From Intrasporangium calvum DSM 43043 (GTDB lineage: Bacteria; Actinomycetota; Actinomycetes; Actinomycetales; Dermatophilaceae): a DNA stretch of 64,000 bases. This document shows, in pieces, positions 15,920 to 24,556 of this stretch. The notes below the pieces were generated by a model that had not been told where the DNA came from, did not search any database, and saw only the letters and a list, made by a program, of their open reading frames with translations. A program made the position numbers and the translations under genes. The stretch lies in the NCBI RefSeq assembly GCF_000184685.1, contig NC_014830.1, positions 3,472,001-3,536,000 on the forward strand, read 5' to 3'. Every line of letters begins with the position of its first letter. Positions within the stretch are counted from its first letter, which is position 1.

Positions 15920-16551
15920 GAGGCGACCCCCAGAGCGGTGAGGTGGCGGCCGAGGCCTCGGGACGTGATGGAGACGAGCCGCTTGACGTCCTTGTTCTTG
16001 GACGAGCGGACCTGGAGGAACAGCCCGTCCATGAGCATCATGTGAAAGCGGGCGAGGCGGGTGGTGAGCTCGGGCTCGGCTCGGCAGGCGTCGGGCGACA
16101 GGACGGTGGCCCACCAGTCGCGAATGGCCGCCTCCGTGTCCGTGCGCACGTCGGCATAGAGGCGTCTGGCTGCGGGTTCCTTGACCCGCTGCTGGAGTGT
16201 CAGGAGCAGGCCGAGGGACCAGAACTGCGGTGACGTCGTCAGCGCCTGGGCCGCCCGCTGGAAGCGCCTCTCGACCCGGTCGGAGAGATCCTCCGGCTCG
16301 ACCGACGCCACCCAGGTCGGGGCGGTGTCGCGCCAGGACCGGTAGGAGTGCTCCAGGGTGGCCGCGAGCAGGGCGTCCTTGCTCCCGAAGTGCCAGTAGA
16401 TCGAGCTGGCCGGCAGCCCGGTTGCCTCCTGAACGAGGGCGACCGTGGTCCCGTCGTAGCCCCGCTCCGCGGCGATCGCCAAGGTCGCGTCGAGGATCGC
16501 CAGACGCGACTGGTCTCCCTGGCGGTGCCGGCGGTCCGTCTTGCGGCCCAT
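15916..16551 (-). CDS. TetR family regulator, first of a tandem pair
   Basis: 211 residues with the helix-turn-helix at about 20-62 (T-V-A-L-V-Q-E-A-T-G-L-P-A-S-S-I-Y-W-H-F-G-S-K-D). It is divergent from the flavin reductase fusion gene at 16772, with a 220-bp promoter region between them holding one copy of the 16-bp operator at 16727. Adjacent tandem TetR genes of similar sequence may form a heterodimer or respond to different pathway intermediates. Regulator of the catabolic cluster to its right is the simplest reading. Confidence 0.85.
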   Translation of the reverse strand: MGRKTDRRHRQGDQSRLAILDATLAIAAERGYDGTTVALVQEATGLPASSIYWHFGSKDALLAATLEHSYRSWRDTAPTWVASVEPEDLSDRVERRFQRAAQALTTSPQFWSLGLLLTLQQRVKEPAARRLYADVRTDTEAAIRDWWATVLSPDACRAEPELTTRLARFHMMLMDGLFLQVRSSKNKDVKRLVSITSRGLGRHLTALGVAS

Positions 16552-16726
16552 GTACTCGCTCCTCTGCTGCGGTCACTCGTCGTGCACGCCGGGCACGTGC
16601 CCCTGACGCCTTCCCTGTACTGCAACGTAGTTGTCTGCGGACGCCACGCCGGGCCCCCGCCCGCAGAGGAATCTCAGAAACATCGCAGCGACCTTGCCGG
16701 ACCCCTCGCCGGTGACATACCGTCAC

Positions 16727-16742
16727 TGTAGTGAATGCTACA
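16727..16742. promoter_or_regulatory. Operator copy TGTAGTGAATGCTACA (cluster-wide TetR-type site)
   Basis: The TGTAG/CTACA arms extend to CTGTAG/CTACAG with flanking bases. It lies 30 bases before the ATG of the fused flavin reductase and about 175 bases from the divergent TetR start. Near-identical sites occur at 28609, 33912, 34135 and 34258, all at promoters of this cluster. Confidence 0.75.
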
Positions 16743-16771
16743 GAGTCGTAGCAGAAAGGTGAAGGTGCACG

Positions 16772-18022
16772 ATGACTGAGGCCACGACGACTGGGCCCCG
16801 CCTCCTCGACCCTGCTCTCTACCGCGAGGTCATGGGCCATTATCCAACGGGCGTGACCGTGGTCACCGGGACCTCGCCGGAGGGCGAGCCGGTCGGGATG
16901 GTGGTCGGCACGTTCACCGCCGTGTCCCTCGACCCGCCGCTCGTCGCGTTCATGCCGACCACGACGTCAGGGACGTATGGGCTGATGAGGGACTCAGCGG
17001 CATACTGCATCAACGTCCTGGCCCACGACCAGCTCGACCTCTGTCGCCTGATGGCGGTTCCGCGACCTGGCAAGTTCGACGACGTCGAGTGGACCCGCTC
17101 GCCCCACGGCGCTCCCGCGCTCCATGATGCCGTCGCGCACATCCACTGCCGCCCCCACGACGTCATCACGGCCGGCGACCACTACATCGTGCTCTGCGAG
17201 GTCGAGGCGATGGAGGTGAACCGGCCGGTGACCCCCTTGCTCTTCTTCCAGGGCGGGTACGGCGGCTTCTCCTCCCGGGGCATGAGCGCGAAGGGCGACG
17301 CGGAGCTCATCGAGTCGGTCCGCCTCGCCGAGGTGGCCCGGCCCGCTGCCGAGCGCGTGGCGCGGGACCTGGGCTGCGAGGCGGCCGTTCTGGTCGCCGC
17401 CAACGACCATGAGCTCACGGCGGCGGCAACCGCCTACGGCGGCAACGTCGAGCCGCTGGAGCCGTTGGGGGTGCGCGTGCCGCTCATGCCGCCGCTCGGG
17501 GAGGCCTATGTGGCCTGGGCCGACGAGTCGGTGGTCGAGGCGTGGCTGGGTCGCGCCTCGAGCCAGGAGCCGGGAATCGTGGACAAGTACCGTCGCCGCC
17601 TCGACGCCGTCCGGTCGCGGGGCTTCGCCGTCTCCCGCCAGCGCGAGGAGGACCGCCCTCGGTACACCGACCTCAAGGACGCCATGCGCGAGTACGCCGC
17701 CGGCGCCCTGACCCCCGCCCGAGAGCGCGCGGTGAAGAGTGTCATCGCGGCGTCCTCGCCCTTCTTCGAGACGATCGACATCGAGGACGGCGAGACCTAT
17801 GACCTGGGCGCCATCGTCGTGCCGGTACTCGGGCCGGACGACCGAGTTGCCCTGTGCCTGAGGGCGAGCCAACTCCCCTCCGGCGCCTCCGCCGCGACCG
17901 TCCGGGGCTGGGTCAGCACCCTGAGGACCGCGGCCGACGAGGTCTCCGCGCAGCTGCGCTCCTCCGGCCGCGACGACTACTCCGCCTACCTGCGGTCGAT
18001 GCCCGGCGACTTCATGATGTGA
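16772..18022 (+). CDS. Flavin reductase fused to an IclR-type ligand-binding domain
   Basis: 416 residues. The N-terminal about 165 residues form a flavin-reductase-like (split-barrel FMN) domain: Y-P-T-G-V-T-V-V-T-G at 24-33, C-I-N-V-L at 75-79 and V-L-C-E-V-E-A. This is the type that supplies reduced FMN/FAD to two-component monooxygenases such as HsaA/HpaB. The remaining about 220 residues resemble the effector-binding half of IclR regulators (V-R-V-P-L-M-P-P-L-G-E-A-Y-V-A-W, then R-L-D-A-V-R-S-R-G-F-A-V-S) but no DNA-binding helix-turn-helix is present. Substrate-controlled reductases with a C-terminal MarR- or IclR-like domain are known, where the aromatic substrate releases inhibition. 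It is monocistronic and rightward; its partners are the monooxygenases at 26474 and 28778. Confidence 0.8.
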   Translation: MTEATTTGPRLLDPALYREVMGHYPTGVTVVTGTSPEGEPVGMVVGTFTAVSLDPPLVAFMPTTTSGTYGLMRDSAAYCINVLAHDQLDLCRLMAVPRPGKFDDVEWTRSPHGAPALHDAVAHIHCRPHDVITAGDHYIVLCEVEAMEVNRPVTPLLFFQGGYGGFSSRGMSAKGDAELIESVRLAEVARPAAERVARDLGCEAAVLVAANDHELTAAATAYGGNVEPLEPLGVRVPLMPPLGEAYVAWADESVVEAWLGRASSQEPGIVDKYRRRLDAVRSRGFAVSRQREEDRPRYTDLKDAMREYAAGALTPARERAVKSVIAASSPFFETIDIEDGETYDLGAIVVPVLGPDDRVALCLRASQLPSGASAATVRGWVSTLRTAADEVSAQLRSSGRDDYSAYLRSMPGDFMM

Positions 18023-18033
18023 GCACGGCGAAA

Positions 18034-18056
18034 GGGGCGGCGAGGAGCGCCGTCCC
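18034..18056. terminator. Hairpin between convergent genes
   Basis: GGGGCGGCG (18034-18042) pairs with CGCCGTCCC (18048-18056), nine pairs including one G-U, loop AGGAG. There is no T run. Its position 12 bases after the flavin reductase stop and just before the stop of the leftward flavoprotein suits a two-way terminator. Confidence 0.45.
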
Positions 18057-18067
18057 TCCGCTCGCGG

Positions 18068-19391
18068 TCAGTTCGCGCCGGCGATCTCGTTGCCGATGAT
18101 CCAGCCCATGCCGAAGGCGGACAGCAGGCCGTTGCCGGAGCTGTAGCCGCTGGAGCTCTCCCCGGCGAGGCCGACGGCCACTCCCCCTGCGGCGCGCAGT
18201 CCCGGGACGGTGGTTCCGTCGACCCGCAGGACGCGCCCGCGGGTGTCGATGGCTGCCCCGCCCTGGGTGGTCAAGGACGCCGTGGGTGAGCCAGGCGTAG
18301 TGGTACGGCCCGACGAGGGCGCGTCGCCCGGGCAGGGGCCTGAGGGCGTGCGCGAGCTGTCGCGGGTCGAGCCGGAGCGAGTCGGCCAGCGTGGCGACGT
18401 CCGGAGCGGTCTGCAGGGCGCCGGCAACCGCGGATTCGCGCATCATCTCGGAGTGTTGGGCGGTCTCGTGCGCCTCGGCGTCCCAGATCATCACGGCGCG
18501 TTCGTCGGGCTGGGCCTGGATGACGCCGGCGAGGCCGGAGTAGCCGTGGGCCTGCTCGTCGACGAACCGCTCCCCGCGCCGGTTGACCAAGACGGCCCCG
18601 AGCCAGGGCAGCGCGGGATTGATGCGGGTTCCCCGCAGGGTGACCTGTCCGTGCCGGAGGCAGGCGCCCATGTTCCGGAACTCCGCCCCGAGCGGGCGGA
18701 GCCAGCCGATGGAGTCGCCGGTTGCCGTGCTGACGCCGCCGTGGAAGGGGTCGCCGAGCTCCGCGCAGAACTCCCGCATCCGGTCGCGGTTGCCGGCGAA
18801 GCCGTCCGTGGCCAGGACCGTGGTCGCCGCCGTGATCACGAGGTCGTTGCGGCCTTGTCTGCCGGTGACGCCCACGACCGTTCCGTCCTCGACGCGCAGC
18901 CCGGTGACAGGGGCCTCGTCGAGGACCGCGACGTTCGCCCGGTCGGCGAGCTCCTTGCGCAGGTGGGTGATGAGTGGACCCCCGCCTGCCCGAGCCGGGT
19001 CGGCGTGCAGCCGGGGCACGGACATGCCCTTGCGTGGCATGTCGGTCCCGACCTCCAAGGGGTAGCCGAGGTCGTCCGCGATCCAGTGGACGTAGCCGGC
19101 GGCGACGCCGCACAGGGCCGCGACCAGGTCGCGGTGCCGCTCGTCCCCGGAGTTGGCCAGGATGTCGTCCGTATGCCGCTGGGCTGAGTCCTCGATCCCG
19201 GCTGCCCTCTGGAAGCGGGTCCCTCCCGCCGCGAGACTGCCACTGGAGATGGCGGCGTTGCACCCCTCGGTGGTGCTCTTCTCGAGCACGGCGACGACCA
19301 GGTCGGGGTTCTGCGAGGCCCGCAGGGCTGTCATCAGGCCGGCGGCGCCCGCGCCCGCGACGACGAGGTCGACCTCGATGTCCTCTCGCAC
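18068..19391 (-). pseudogene. FAD-dependent fumarate-reductase/KstD-type dehydrogenase with a C-terminal frameshift
   Basis: The first about 370 codons encode a flavoprotein: G-A-G-A-A-G-L at the N-terminus (FAD pyrophosphate loop), E-K-S-T-T-E-G-C-N, and V-L-A-T-D-G-F-A-G-N. Homology then moves to another frame, which supplies T-T-Q-G-G-A-A-I-D, V-P-G-L-R-A-A-G-G and the terminal S-G-Y-S-S-G-N-G-L. The switch is near 18273, in CCTTGACC, and removing one T restores a 440-residue protein; the length from GTG 19391 to the stop is 1,324 bases, one more than a multiple of three. GAGGAGG precedes the GTG. It is the last gene of the ten-gene operon, so loss may be tolerated, or it may be a sequencing error. 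Confidence 0.75.
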
Positions 19392-19416
19392 GGTGTGCCT
19401 CCTCAGGTGAGTCTGG

Positions 19417-20223
19417 TCAGGCGTCCAGGGCGGTCGCGATGCCGTAGAACGCGCGGGCCTGGTCGAGCAGCTCGCGGGGCGGCTGCTCATGGTCGAAGCC
19501 GCGGCGGGAGGGCAGGAGCCGGGTCGTGCGGTACTGCCGGGCCCGCAGCTCGGCGACCTGCAGGAGCGTGCCGAGCGAGTCGAGGACGGGCACGTCATCG
19601 ACGCGGCTGACGCCGTGGTCGGCGAGGAAGACGTTGAGCGGCCCCTCACCGGGAACGATCACCGACGCGCCCGCAGCGATCGCCTCCCGGGCCGCGACGC
19701 GGAACGCGTCGAGCAGGCCTTCGGGCTGCGCATAGGCGGCCATGACGTCGGTGAACTCCGCCGCGACCTGGCGGATCGGCCCCACGATCTGGTCGAGGCC
19801 GTAGCTGCGCAGGTTGCGCCGCAGCTGCGGCTCGAGCGCACCGATGAAGTTGACGATGCCCACCGGTGACCCGAGCGTCGCCGCCATCAGGACGGAGGTG
19901 TGCCCGTAGGCCAGGACGGGGATGTCGACGACGCTGCGGCACTCCTCGTACGCGGTGTCGGGGATCGTCGCGATGAGGAACGCGTCGTAGCCCTCGTCCT
20001 GGGCGCGCAGCGCGGCGTGGACGAACTGCTCCTTGTGCAGGCCGGAGAGGTAGGCGTACCTGATGTGGGTGCCCGGGTAGTCGCTCGGATAGGTGCCCGG
20101 CTTCATCCCGTGCAGGTGGACCTCGGTGCCCGGCGCGGCCACCGTGCGCAGGTGCCGCTCCAGGGCATCCCGGTAGTGCGGCACGTCGTCGAGCACGGTG
20201 AAGCTCTGGTGCCAGATCTTCAC
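19417..20223 (-). CDS. Asp/Glu racemase-fold protein lacking both catalytic cysteines
   Basis: 268 residues of the aspartate/glutamate/hydantoin racemase superfamily. The usual first Cys position reads I-A-T-I-P-D and the second reads V-P-G-E-G-P-L, so neither catalytic Cys is present; Cys residues elsewhere (E-E-C-R-S) are not in the motif. I-P-V-L-A-Y-G-H-T-S-V is the typical strand before the first ligand loop. The start is a GTG overlapping the stop of the tricarballylate-dehydrogenase-like gene (GTGA). Members with this pattern probably isomerise or cleave without a Cys pair. A maleate-isomerase-type role is possible from context but is not supported by catalytic residues. Confidence 0.7.
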   Translation of the reverse strand: MKIWHQSFTVLDDVPHYRDALERHLRTVAAPGTEVHLHGMKPGTYPSDYPGTHIRYAYLSGLHKEQFVHAALRAQDEGYDAFLIATIPDTAYEECRSVVDIPVLAYGHTSVLMAATLGSPVGIVNFIGALEPQLRRNLRSYGLDQIVGPIRQVAAEFTDVMAAYAQPEGLLDAFRVAAREAIAAGASVIVPGEGPLNVFLADHGVSRVDDVPVLDSLGTLLQVAELRARQYRTTRLLPSRRGFDHEQPPRELLDQARAFYGIATALDA

Positions 20224-21725
20224 GACCCCACCTCAGCCGGTGCGGTGGAGGCCGACCTCTCGGAGGCGGCCCGGGCGGCGGCGTCCGCCCCGGCGATCTT
20301 GCCGAAGGTCGCTCCGCGCAGGACCGAGGTCGAGCCGGTGTAGTTCGAGTAGTAGAGGCCGGTCATCTCCCCGGCGGCGTAGAGGCCGGCGATGATCCGC
20401 CCGTCCCGGTCGACGACCCGCGAGGTGGCGTCCACCTTGAGGCCGCCGAAGGTGAAGACGTTGGCGCACATGATCGGGTAGGCGATGAACGGCCCGGACT
20501 CGATCGGCTTGGCCCAGTTCGACTTCGGCGGGGTCACTCCCTGCGTCGCGAGACCGTCGGGCCGGGTCGGGTCCCACTCGCCGGGCGGGCACGCCGCGTT
20601 GTAGGCGGCGACGGTGGCCTCCAGGGTGGCCGGGTCGACCTCGATCTGGGTGGCGAGGTCGGCGATGGTGTCGGCGCGGACCGGCTTCTCCTCGGAACGG
20701 ATCGCCGTCTTGAGGTTCGGGATGGCCTGTGCCCGTGCGTCGAGGATCATCCAGGCCATGCCGCGTGGCTGGGCGTGGATGTCCCGGGTCGTCCGCTCGT
20801 ACCAGGCGTCGATCGGCCCGCGGGCCTCGTCGACGAACCGCTGCCCGTCGACGTTGACGAGGATGCCGTAGGTGAACGCCATGATCGCCGCCTCCGGGTC
20901 CGGCGAGCGGGGGTCGACCGGCTCGGCGTGGAACAGGGCGAAGTTGCCGGCGGTGGCCGCACCGATGGCCATCGCCATCTCGATGCCCTCGCCCTTGTTG
21001 TAGTTGCCGCCACGCGCGACCGGCCGGGCGAGCATCCCGAGCGGGCCGTGGTAGCGCGCCATCAGCTCGGCGTTGCCCTGGTAGCCGCCGCTGGCGAGCA
21101 CGACGTTGCCTGCGAACACGCGGCGGGCGCCGCTGGCGTCGACGGCCTCGACACCGGTCACCCTGCCGGCGTCGTCGACCCGGAGCGAGCGCGCGGTCGT
21201 CTGGAAGTGGACGTCGACGCCGAGCGCCCGCGCCTTCGCACCGAGGGTCTCGACGAGGGCCAGGCCCCCGCCGACGGGGGCCATGCGCGTCGTCGAGACG
21301 GTCAGGAAGAGGGTGGGCAGCTGGCCGAAGCTGATCCCGTGGGACTCGAGCCAGCGCAGGGTCGGTCCGGCGTTGTCCTCGAACCTGGCCACGTAGTCGA
21401 GATCGATGACCTGGTGGGCGCGCAACAGGGGGTTGCGGCGCTCCCAGTCGAGGCCCGAGTCGGCCGTGATGCCCGGGTCCGGGTGCCCCATGAAGTCGTC
21501 GACGAGGGTGTCGGCCAAGCCGTCGGAGACCTCGTCGAGGGACTTCATCCGCAGGTAGGCCTCGGTGTAGCGGGTGTTGCCGCCCGTCTCTGCCTCGACT
21601 GAGCGCTCCAGGAGTGCGACCCGGGCGCCGTTCTCGGTCGCCGAGAGGGCCGCCGACAGCCCGGCGATGCCGCCCCCGACCACGATGACGTCGTAGGGGT
21701 GCTCGTGCTGCTCGTCGGTGCTCAT
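20220..21725 (-). CDS. FAD-dependent dehydrogenase, tricarballylate dehydrogenase (TcuA)-like
   Basis: 501 residues. The FAD fold begins V-V-G-G-G-I-A-G-L-S at about 15-24, then L-L-E-R, then G-G-N-T-R-Y-T. The substrate domain contains G-G-G-L-A-L-V-E, and the C-terminus has G-L-Y-A-A-G-E-M-T-G and the closing R-G-A-T-F-G-K-I-A-G. TcuA-type enzymes dehydrogenate small polycarboxylates; the broader family includes fumarate and urocanate reductases and 3-ketosteroid dehydrogenases. ATG 21725 overlaps the previous stop (ATGA). In this operon it may oxidise or reduce a carboxylated ring-cleavage product. Confidence 0.78.
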   Translation of the reverse strand: MSTDEQHEHPYDVIVVGGGIAGLSAALSATENGARVALLERSVEAETGGNTRYTEAYLRMKSLDEVSDGLADTLVDDFMGHPDPGITADSGLDWERRNPLLRAHQVIDLDYVARFEDNAGPTLRWLESHGISFGQLPTLFLTVSTTRMAPVGGGLALVETLGAKARALGVDVHFQTTARSLRVDDAGRVTGVEAVDASGARRVFAGNVVLASGGYQGNAELMARYHGPLGMLARPVARGGNYNKGEGIEMAMAIGAATAGNFALFHAEPVDPRSPDPEAAIMAFTYGILVNVDGQRFVDEARGPIDAWYERTTRDIHAQPRGMAWMILDARAQAIPNLKTAIRSEEKPVRADTIADLATQIEVDPATLEATVAAYNAACPPGEWDPTRPDGLATQGVTPPKSNWAKPIESGPFIAYPIMCANVFTFGGLKVDATSRVVDRDGRIIAGLYAAGEMTGLYYSNYTGSTSVLRGATFGKIAGADAAARAASERSASTAPAEVGS

Positions 21726-22315
21726 GCCCAGCTCCCGATGACCTCGTCGGCGGTCGTGACGGTGCCGAACAGGGGCAGCGTCTTGGTCATGGCGAACTCG
21801 TGGACGGTCGGGTCCGGGGCGGCGCACATGTCCTCCACGATGCTCACCTGCAGGCCGCAGTCCGACGCGTGTCGTGCGGTGGACTCGACGACCAGGTGGG
21901 TGGCGATGCCGCCGAGGATCACGTGGGTGATGCCCTCCGCGGCCAGGACGTCGCGCAGCGGTGTGCCGATGAACGCATTGACGCAGCCCTTGTCCACAAC
22001 GGGCTCACCGTCGACGGGGGCGAGGTCCGCGACGAACTCCGCTTCACCCGACCCTGCGAGCATCTTTCCGTTGTCGGGGTAGGCGTCGAAGCGCTTGAGC
22101 CGGTTCGTGCGCAGCCGGTAGGTCGGGTCGAAGGCCAGCCGGACGTGGAAGACCGGTACGTCGGACGCGCGCGCGGCCTCGAGGACCCGCTTGGCCGTGG
22201 TCAGAACATTTCGCTCTCGCACCTGAGCGGCAAGCGGCGGCGCCAGGCAGAGGTCGCCCTCCTGGGCGAGTGCGACCTGGTAGTCGAGCATGAGCAGGAC
22301 GGTCGTGGGGGGCAT
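21722..22315 (-). CDS. Isochorismatase-fold protein with Val in place of the catalytic Cys
   Basis: 197 residues. Asp11 (M-L-D-Y-Q) and Lys109 (V-V-D-K-G) of the Asp-Lys-Cys triad are present, but the G-x-x-T-x-x-C-V motif reads G-I-A-T-H-L-V-V, so Val142 replaces Cys. EntB-type isochorismatases also lack Cys, so hydrolysis without a thiol is possible. AAGGAGAAG lies upstream of the ATG at 22315; an earlier frame start at 22378 would overlap the SDR. By context it could act on a maleamate-like or enol-ether intermediate, but the missing Cys argues against an amidase. Confidence 0.72.
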   Translation of the reverse strand: MPPTTVLLMLDYQVALAQEGDLCLAPPLAAQVRERNVLTTAKRVLEAARASDVPVFHVRLAFDPTYRLRTNRLKRFDAYPDNGKMLAGSGEAEFVADLAPVDGEPVVDKGCVNAFIGTPLRDVLAAEGITHVILGGIATHLVVESTARHASDCGLQVSIVEDMCAAPDPTVHEFAMTKTLPLFGTVTTADEVIGSWA

Positions 22316-22358
22316 GCGGTTCTTCTCCTTCAGGCGGGTGGGGGTGGGGGTGGCGGAA

Positions 22359-23132
22359 TCACCAGGCGGACCAGCCACCGTCGACGTAGAGGACCTGACC
22401 GGTCATGTAGGACGAGGCCGGTGACGCGAGCAGGACGAGGGGGCCGGCGAGGTCGGTGTCCGGGTCGCCGAGCCGGCCGAGCATGGTTCGCTCGGCGAAC
22501 CACGCCAGGCGCTCGGGGTCGTTGCCCAGGGGCGCCGTCATGGCCGTCGGGTAGAAGACGGCCGGGGCCAGGGCGTTGACCGTCACCCCGGTGCGCCCCA
22601 GCTCGCTGGCCAGCGACCGGGTGACGTTGACGACCGCGGCCTTCGACGCGTAGTAGGCGCTCTCCGGGACGGGCCCGACCCGTTCCGCGTAGACGGTGGT
22701 GATGTTGACGATGCGGCCCCAGCCGGATGTCGCGAGGCGCGGACCGAACTCGCGTCCGACGAGCCAGCACCCCGTCACGTTGACCCGCATGACGCGCTCG
22801 AAGTCCTCGAGCGAGGTGTCGGCGATCTCCCGCCTGAGCATCACCCCGGCCGCGTTGACCACGATGTCCACGCCACCGTGGCGAGCCGTGACCGAGTCGG
22901 CCAGGGCCCGCACCGAGTCCTCGCTCGTCACGTCGACGACGTGCGTCGAAGCGGAGTCGCCACAGCGCACGGCCGTCTCGGTCAGCCTGGCTGCCTGCGA
23001 GTCGAGGTCGGCGACGGCGACACTCGCGCCGTGGTCGGCGAGGGCGGTCGCGGCCCGTTCACCGAGGCCACCGGCGGCCGCACCGATGACGACGGCGACC
23101 CGGCCGGTGAGGTCGAACAGGGGGCTCACCAT
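22359..23132 (-). CDS. Short-chain dehydrogenase/reductase
   Basis: 257 residues. The binding motif is G-A-A-A-G-G-L-G (17-24), Asp42 follows the second strand (NAD preference), and N-A-A-G is at 93-96. Y-Y-A-S-K gives Tyr160 and Lys164. At the expected Ser position there is a Thr pair (145-146), which some SDRs tolerate. It ends V-D-G-G-W. The ATG at 23132 overlaps the upstream flavoprotein by seven bases; a GTG three bases later could also serve. It probably oxidises a hydroxyl on a ring-cleavage fragment. Confidence 0.8.
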   Translation of the reverse strand: MVSPLFDLTGRVAVVIGAAAGGLGERAATALADHGASVAVADLDSQAARLTETAVRCGDSASTHVVDVTSEDSVRALADSVTARHGGVDIVVNAAGVMLRREIADTSLEDFERVMRVNVTGCWLVGREFGPRLATSGWGRIVNITTVYAERVGPVPESAYYASKAAVVNVTRSLASELGRTGVTVNALAPAVFYPTAMTAPLGNDPERLAWFAERTMLGRLGDPDTDLAGPLVLLASPASSYMTGQVLYVDGGWSAW

Positions 23133-24556
23133 TCGAGGTCACTCTCCTCCGTGGCCGCGGCGCGCCCGGCGACGCGACCGAAGATGGCCGACTTGCCGAT
23201 CGACGTGCCGGTCATGTACCCGGCGCCGTGGAAACCGCCGACCAGCTCGCCGGCTGCGTAGAGCCGTGGGATCGGGTCGCCGAAGACGTCGAGGACCCGC
23301 ATCGACGTGTCCACGGTGACGCCGCAGTAGGTGGCCAGCACGACGGTGCCGGACAGCTGCGCGTAGAACGGTGGCGTGTCGATCGGGATCCGCTCACCGA
23401 CCCCGCCGACCAGGTGGACGCGGCCCCACGGGTCGGGTTCTCCGCCCACGACCCGGGCGTTGTAGTCCGCCACCGTGTCCTCGAGGACACCGGGATCGGT
23501 GCCCAGCGTGGCGGCCAGCTCCTCGATCGTCTGCGCGACCTCGAGCATCCCGGCCCGCTGCCGGCCGGCGAAGTCATAGATCGGCACCTCGTCGTTGGAG
23601 GCCGCCATCACCGTGGCGTCGAAGACCTGCCACGTGCGCGCCGTCGGCTGGGCGAGGCTGGCATCGCCGAGCGCCTTGTACGGGATCGACTCGTCGACGA
23701 ACCGGCGACCGGAGCGGTTGACCGCGATGGCGCCCTTGTAGACCGCGAGGATCCCGGTGCCGTCCTCCCCGTGGTGCGCCTCGTGGTAGATGCCGTAGGT
23801 GCCCTTGATGTGGGGCAGGTCGCGCAGGCCGGCGCCGAGCTTCATCGCCATCCGCAGCCCGTCACCGTGGTTGCCCTCACCACCGGCCAGCAACGCCTGC
23901 GCCATCTGCGGCGCGAACCGCTCCAGCATCTGCCGGTCCCGCGAGAAGCCTCCCGTGGCGAGCACCACGGCGTCGGCGAGCACCTCCCGTGACTCGCCGT
24001 CTCGCTCGACGAGCACGCCGATGACGCGGTTGCCGTCGGTGCGGATCCGCTTGACGTCGGCTCCCAGGACCAGACGGGCGCCGAGCCGACCCGCAGCCGT
24101 GAACAGCGCACGGAGCATGGCCGTCGTGTCGGTCGGGTGGGAGCGTGGCGCGGACTGACCGGACGCGGCGTGGATGTGGCCGTAGCGCACCCCGTGACCC
24201 TTGAGCCAGCGATACGTGTCCAGCTGCTCGTCGCAGTAGAGGTCGACGAGCGCCTCGTCGTTGACGTGGCCGCCGGTCTCGAGCAGGTCCTTGCGCAGCA
24301 GCTCCACCGAGTCGGCGATCCCCTGCTCCGCCTGCTCGTCCGTGCCGACGAACGCCGACAGCCCGGCCGAACGCACCGTGGAGCCGCCGAAGGACGCTGT
24401 CTTCTCGAGCAGCACCGCGTATCGGCCCGCCTCGGCGGCGGCCAGCAACGCCGCCGCCCCGGCGAGGCCACCGCCGAGCACGAGCACCCCCACCCGCTCC
24501 GGCAGCTCCTCGTCGACGGGCAGCCCCGTCGGCGGGATCCCGGGCTCCTCCCTCAC
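23126..24556 (-). CDS. FAD-dependent fumarate-reductase/KstD-type dehydrogenase
   Basis: 476 residues. The N-terminal FAD motif is L-G-G-G-L-A-G-A-A-A followed by L-L-E-K-T and F-G-G-S-T-V-R. The middle is the mixed substrate domain with I-P-I-Y-D. The C-terminus has L-Y-A-A-G-E-L-V-G-G-F-H-G-A-G-Y-M-T-G and S-I-G-K-S-A-I-F-G-R. The GTG start at 24556 overlaps the lyase stop (GTGA). It is one of three distinct members of the family in this operon. It is more like soluble fumarate reductases than true steroid dehydrogenases at the C-terminal box. Confidence 0.78.
   Translation of the reverse strand: MREEPGIPPTGLPVDEELPERVGVLVLGGGLAGAAALLAAAEAGRYAVLLEKTASFGGSTVRSAGLSAFVGTDEQAEQGIADSVELLRKDLLETGGHVNDEALVDLYCDEQLDTYRWLKGHGVRYGHIHAASGQSAPRSHPTDTTAMLRALFTAAGRLGARLVLGADVKRIRTDGNRVIGVLVERDGESREVLADAVVLATGGFSRDRQMLERFAPQMAQALLAGGEGNHGDGLRMAMKLGAGLRDLPHIKGTYGIYHEAHHGEDGTGILAVYKGAIAVNRSGRRFVDESIPYKALGDASLAQPTARTWQVFDATVMAASNDEVPIYDFAGRQRAGMLEVAQTIEELAATLGTDPGVLEDTVADYNARVVGGEPDPWGRVHLVGGVGERIPIDTPPFYAQLSGTVVLATYCGVTVDTSMRVLDVFGDPIPRLYAAGELVGGFHGAGYMTGTSIGKSAIFGRVAGRAAATEESDLEW

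Noticed and set aside
19417-22315. Maleamate-to-fumarate module (NicF plus NicE)
   Set aside because: The folds fit, but both proteins lack the catalytic Cys these enzymes need.
18068-24556. Steroid catabolism (KstD with Hsa enzymes)
   Set aside because: The flavoprotein C-terminal boxes look like fumarate reductase/TcuA more than KstD. Downstream HsaEFG and side-chain genes are absent, and the transporter is of the sugar type and not Mce.
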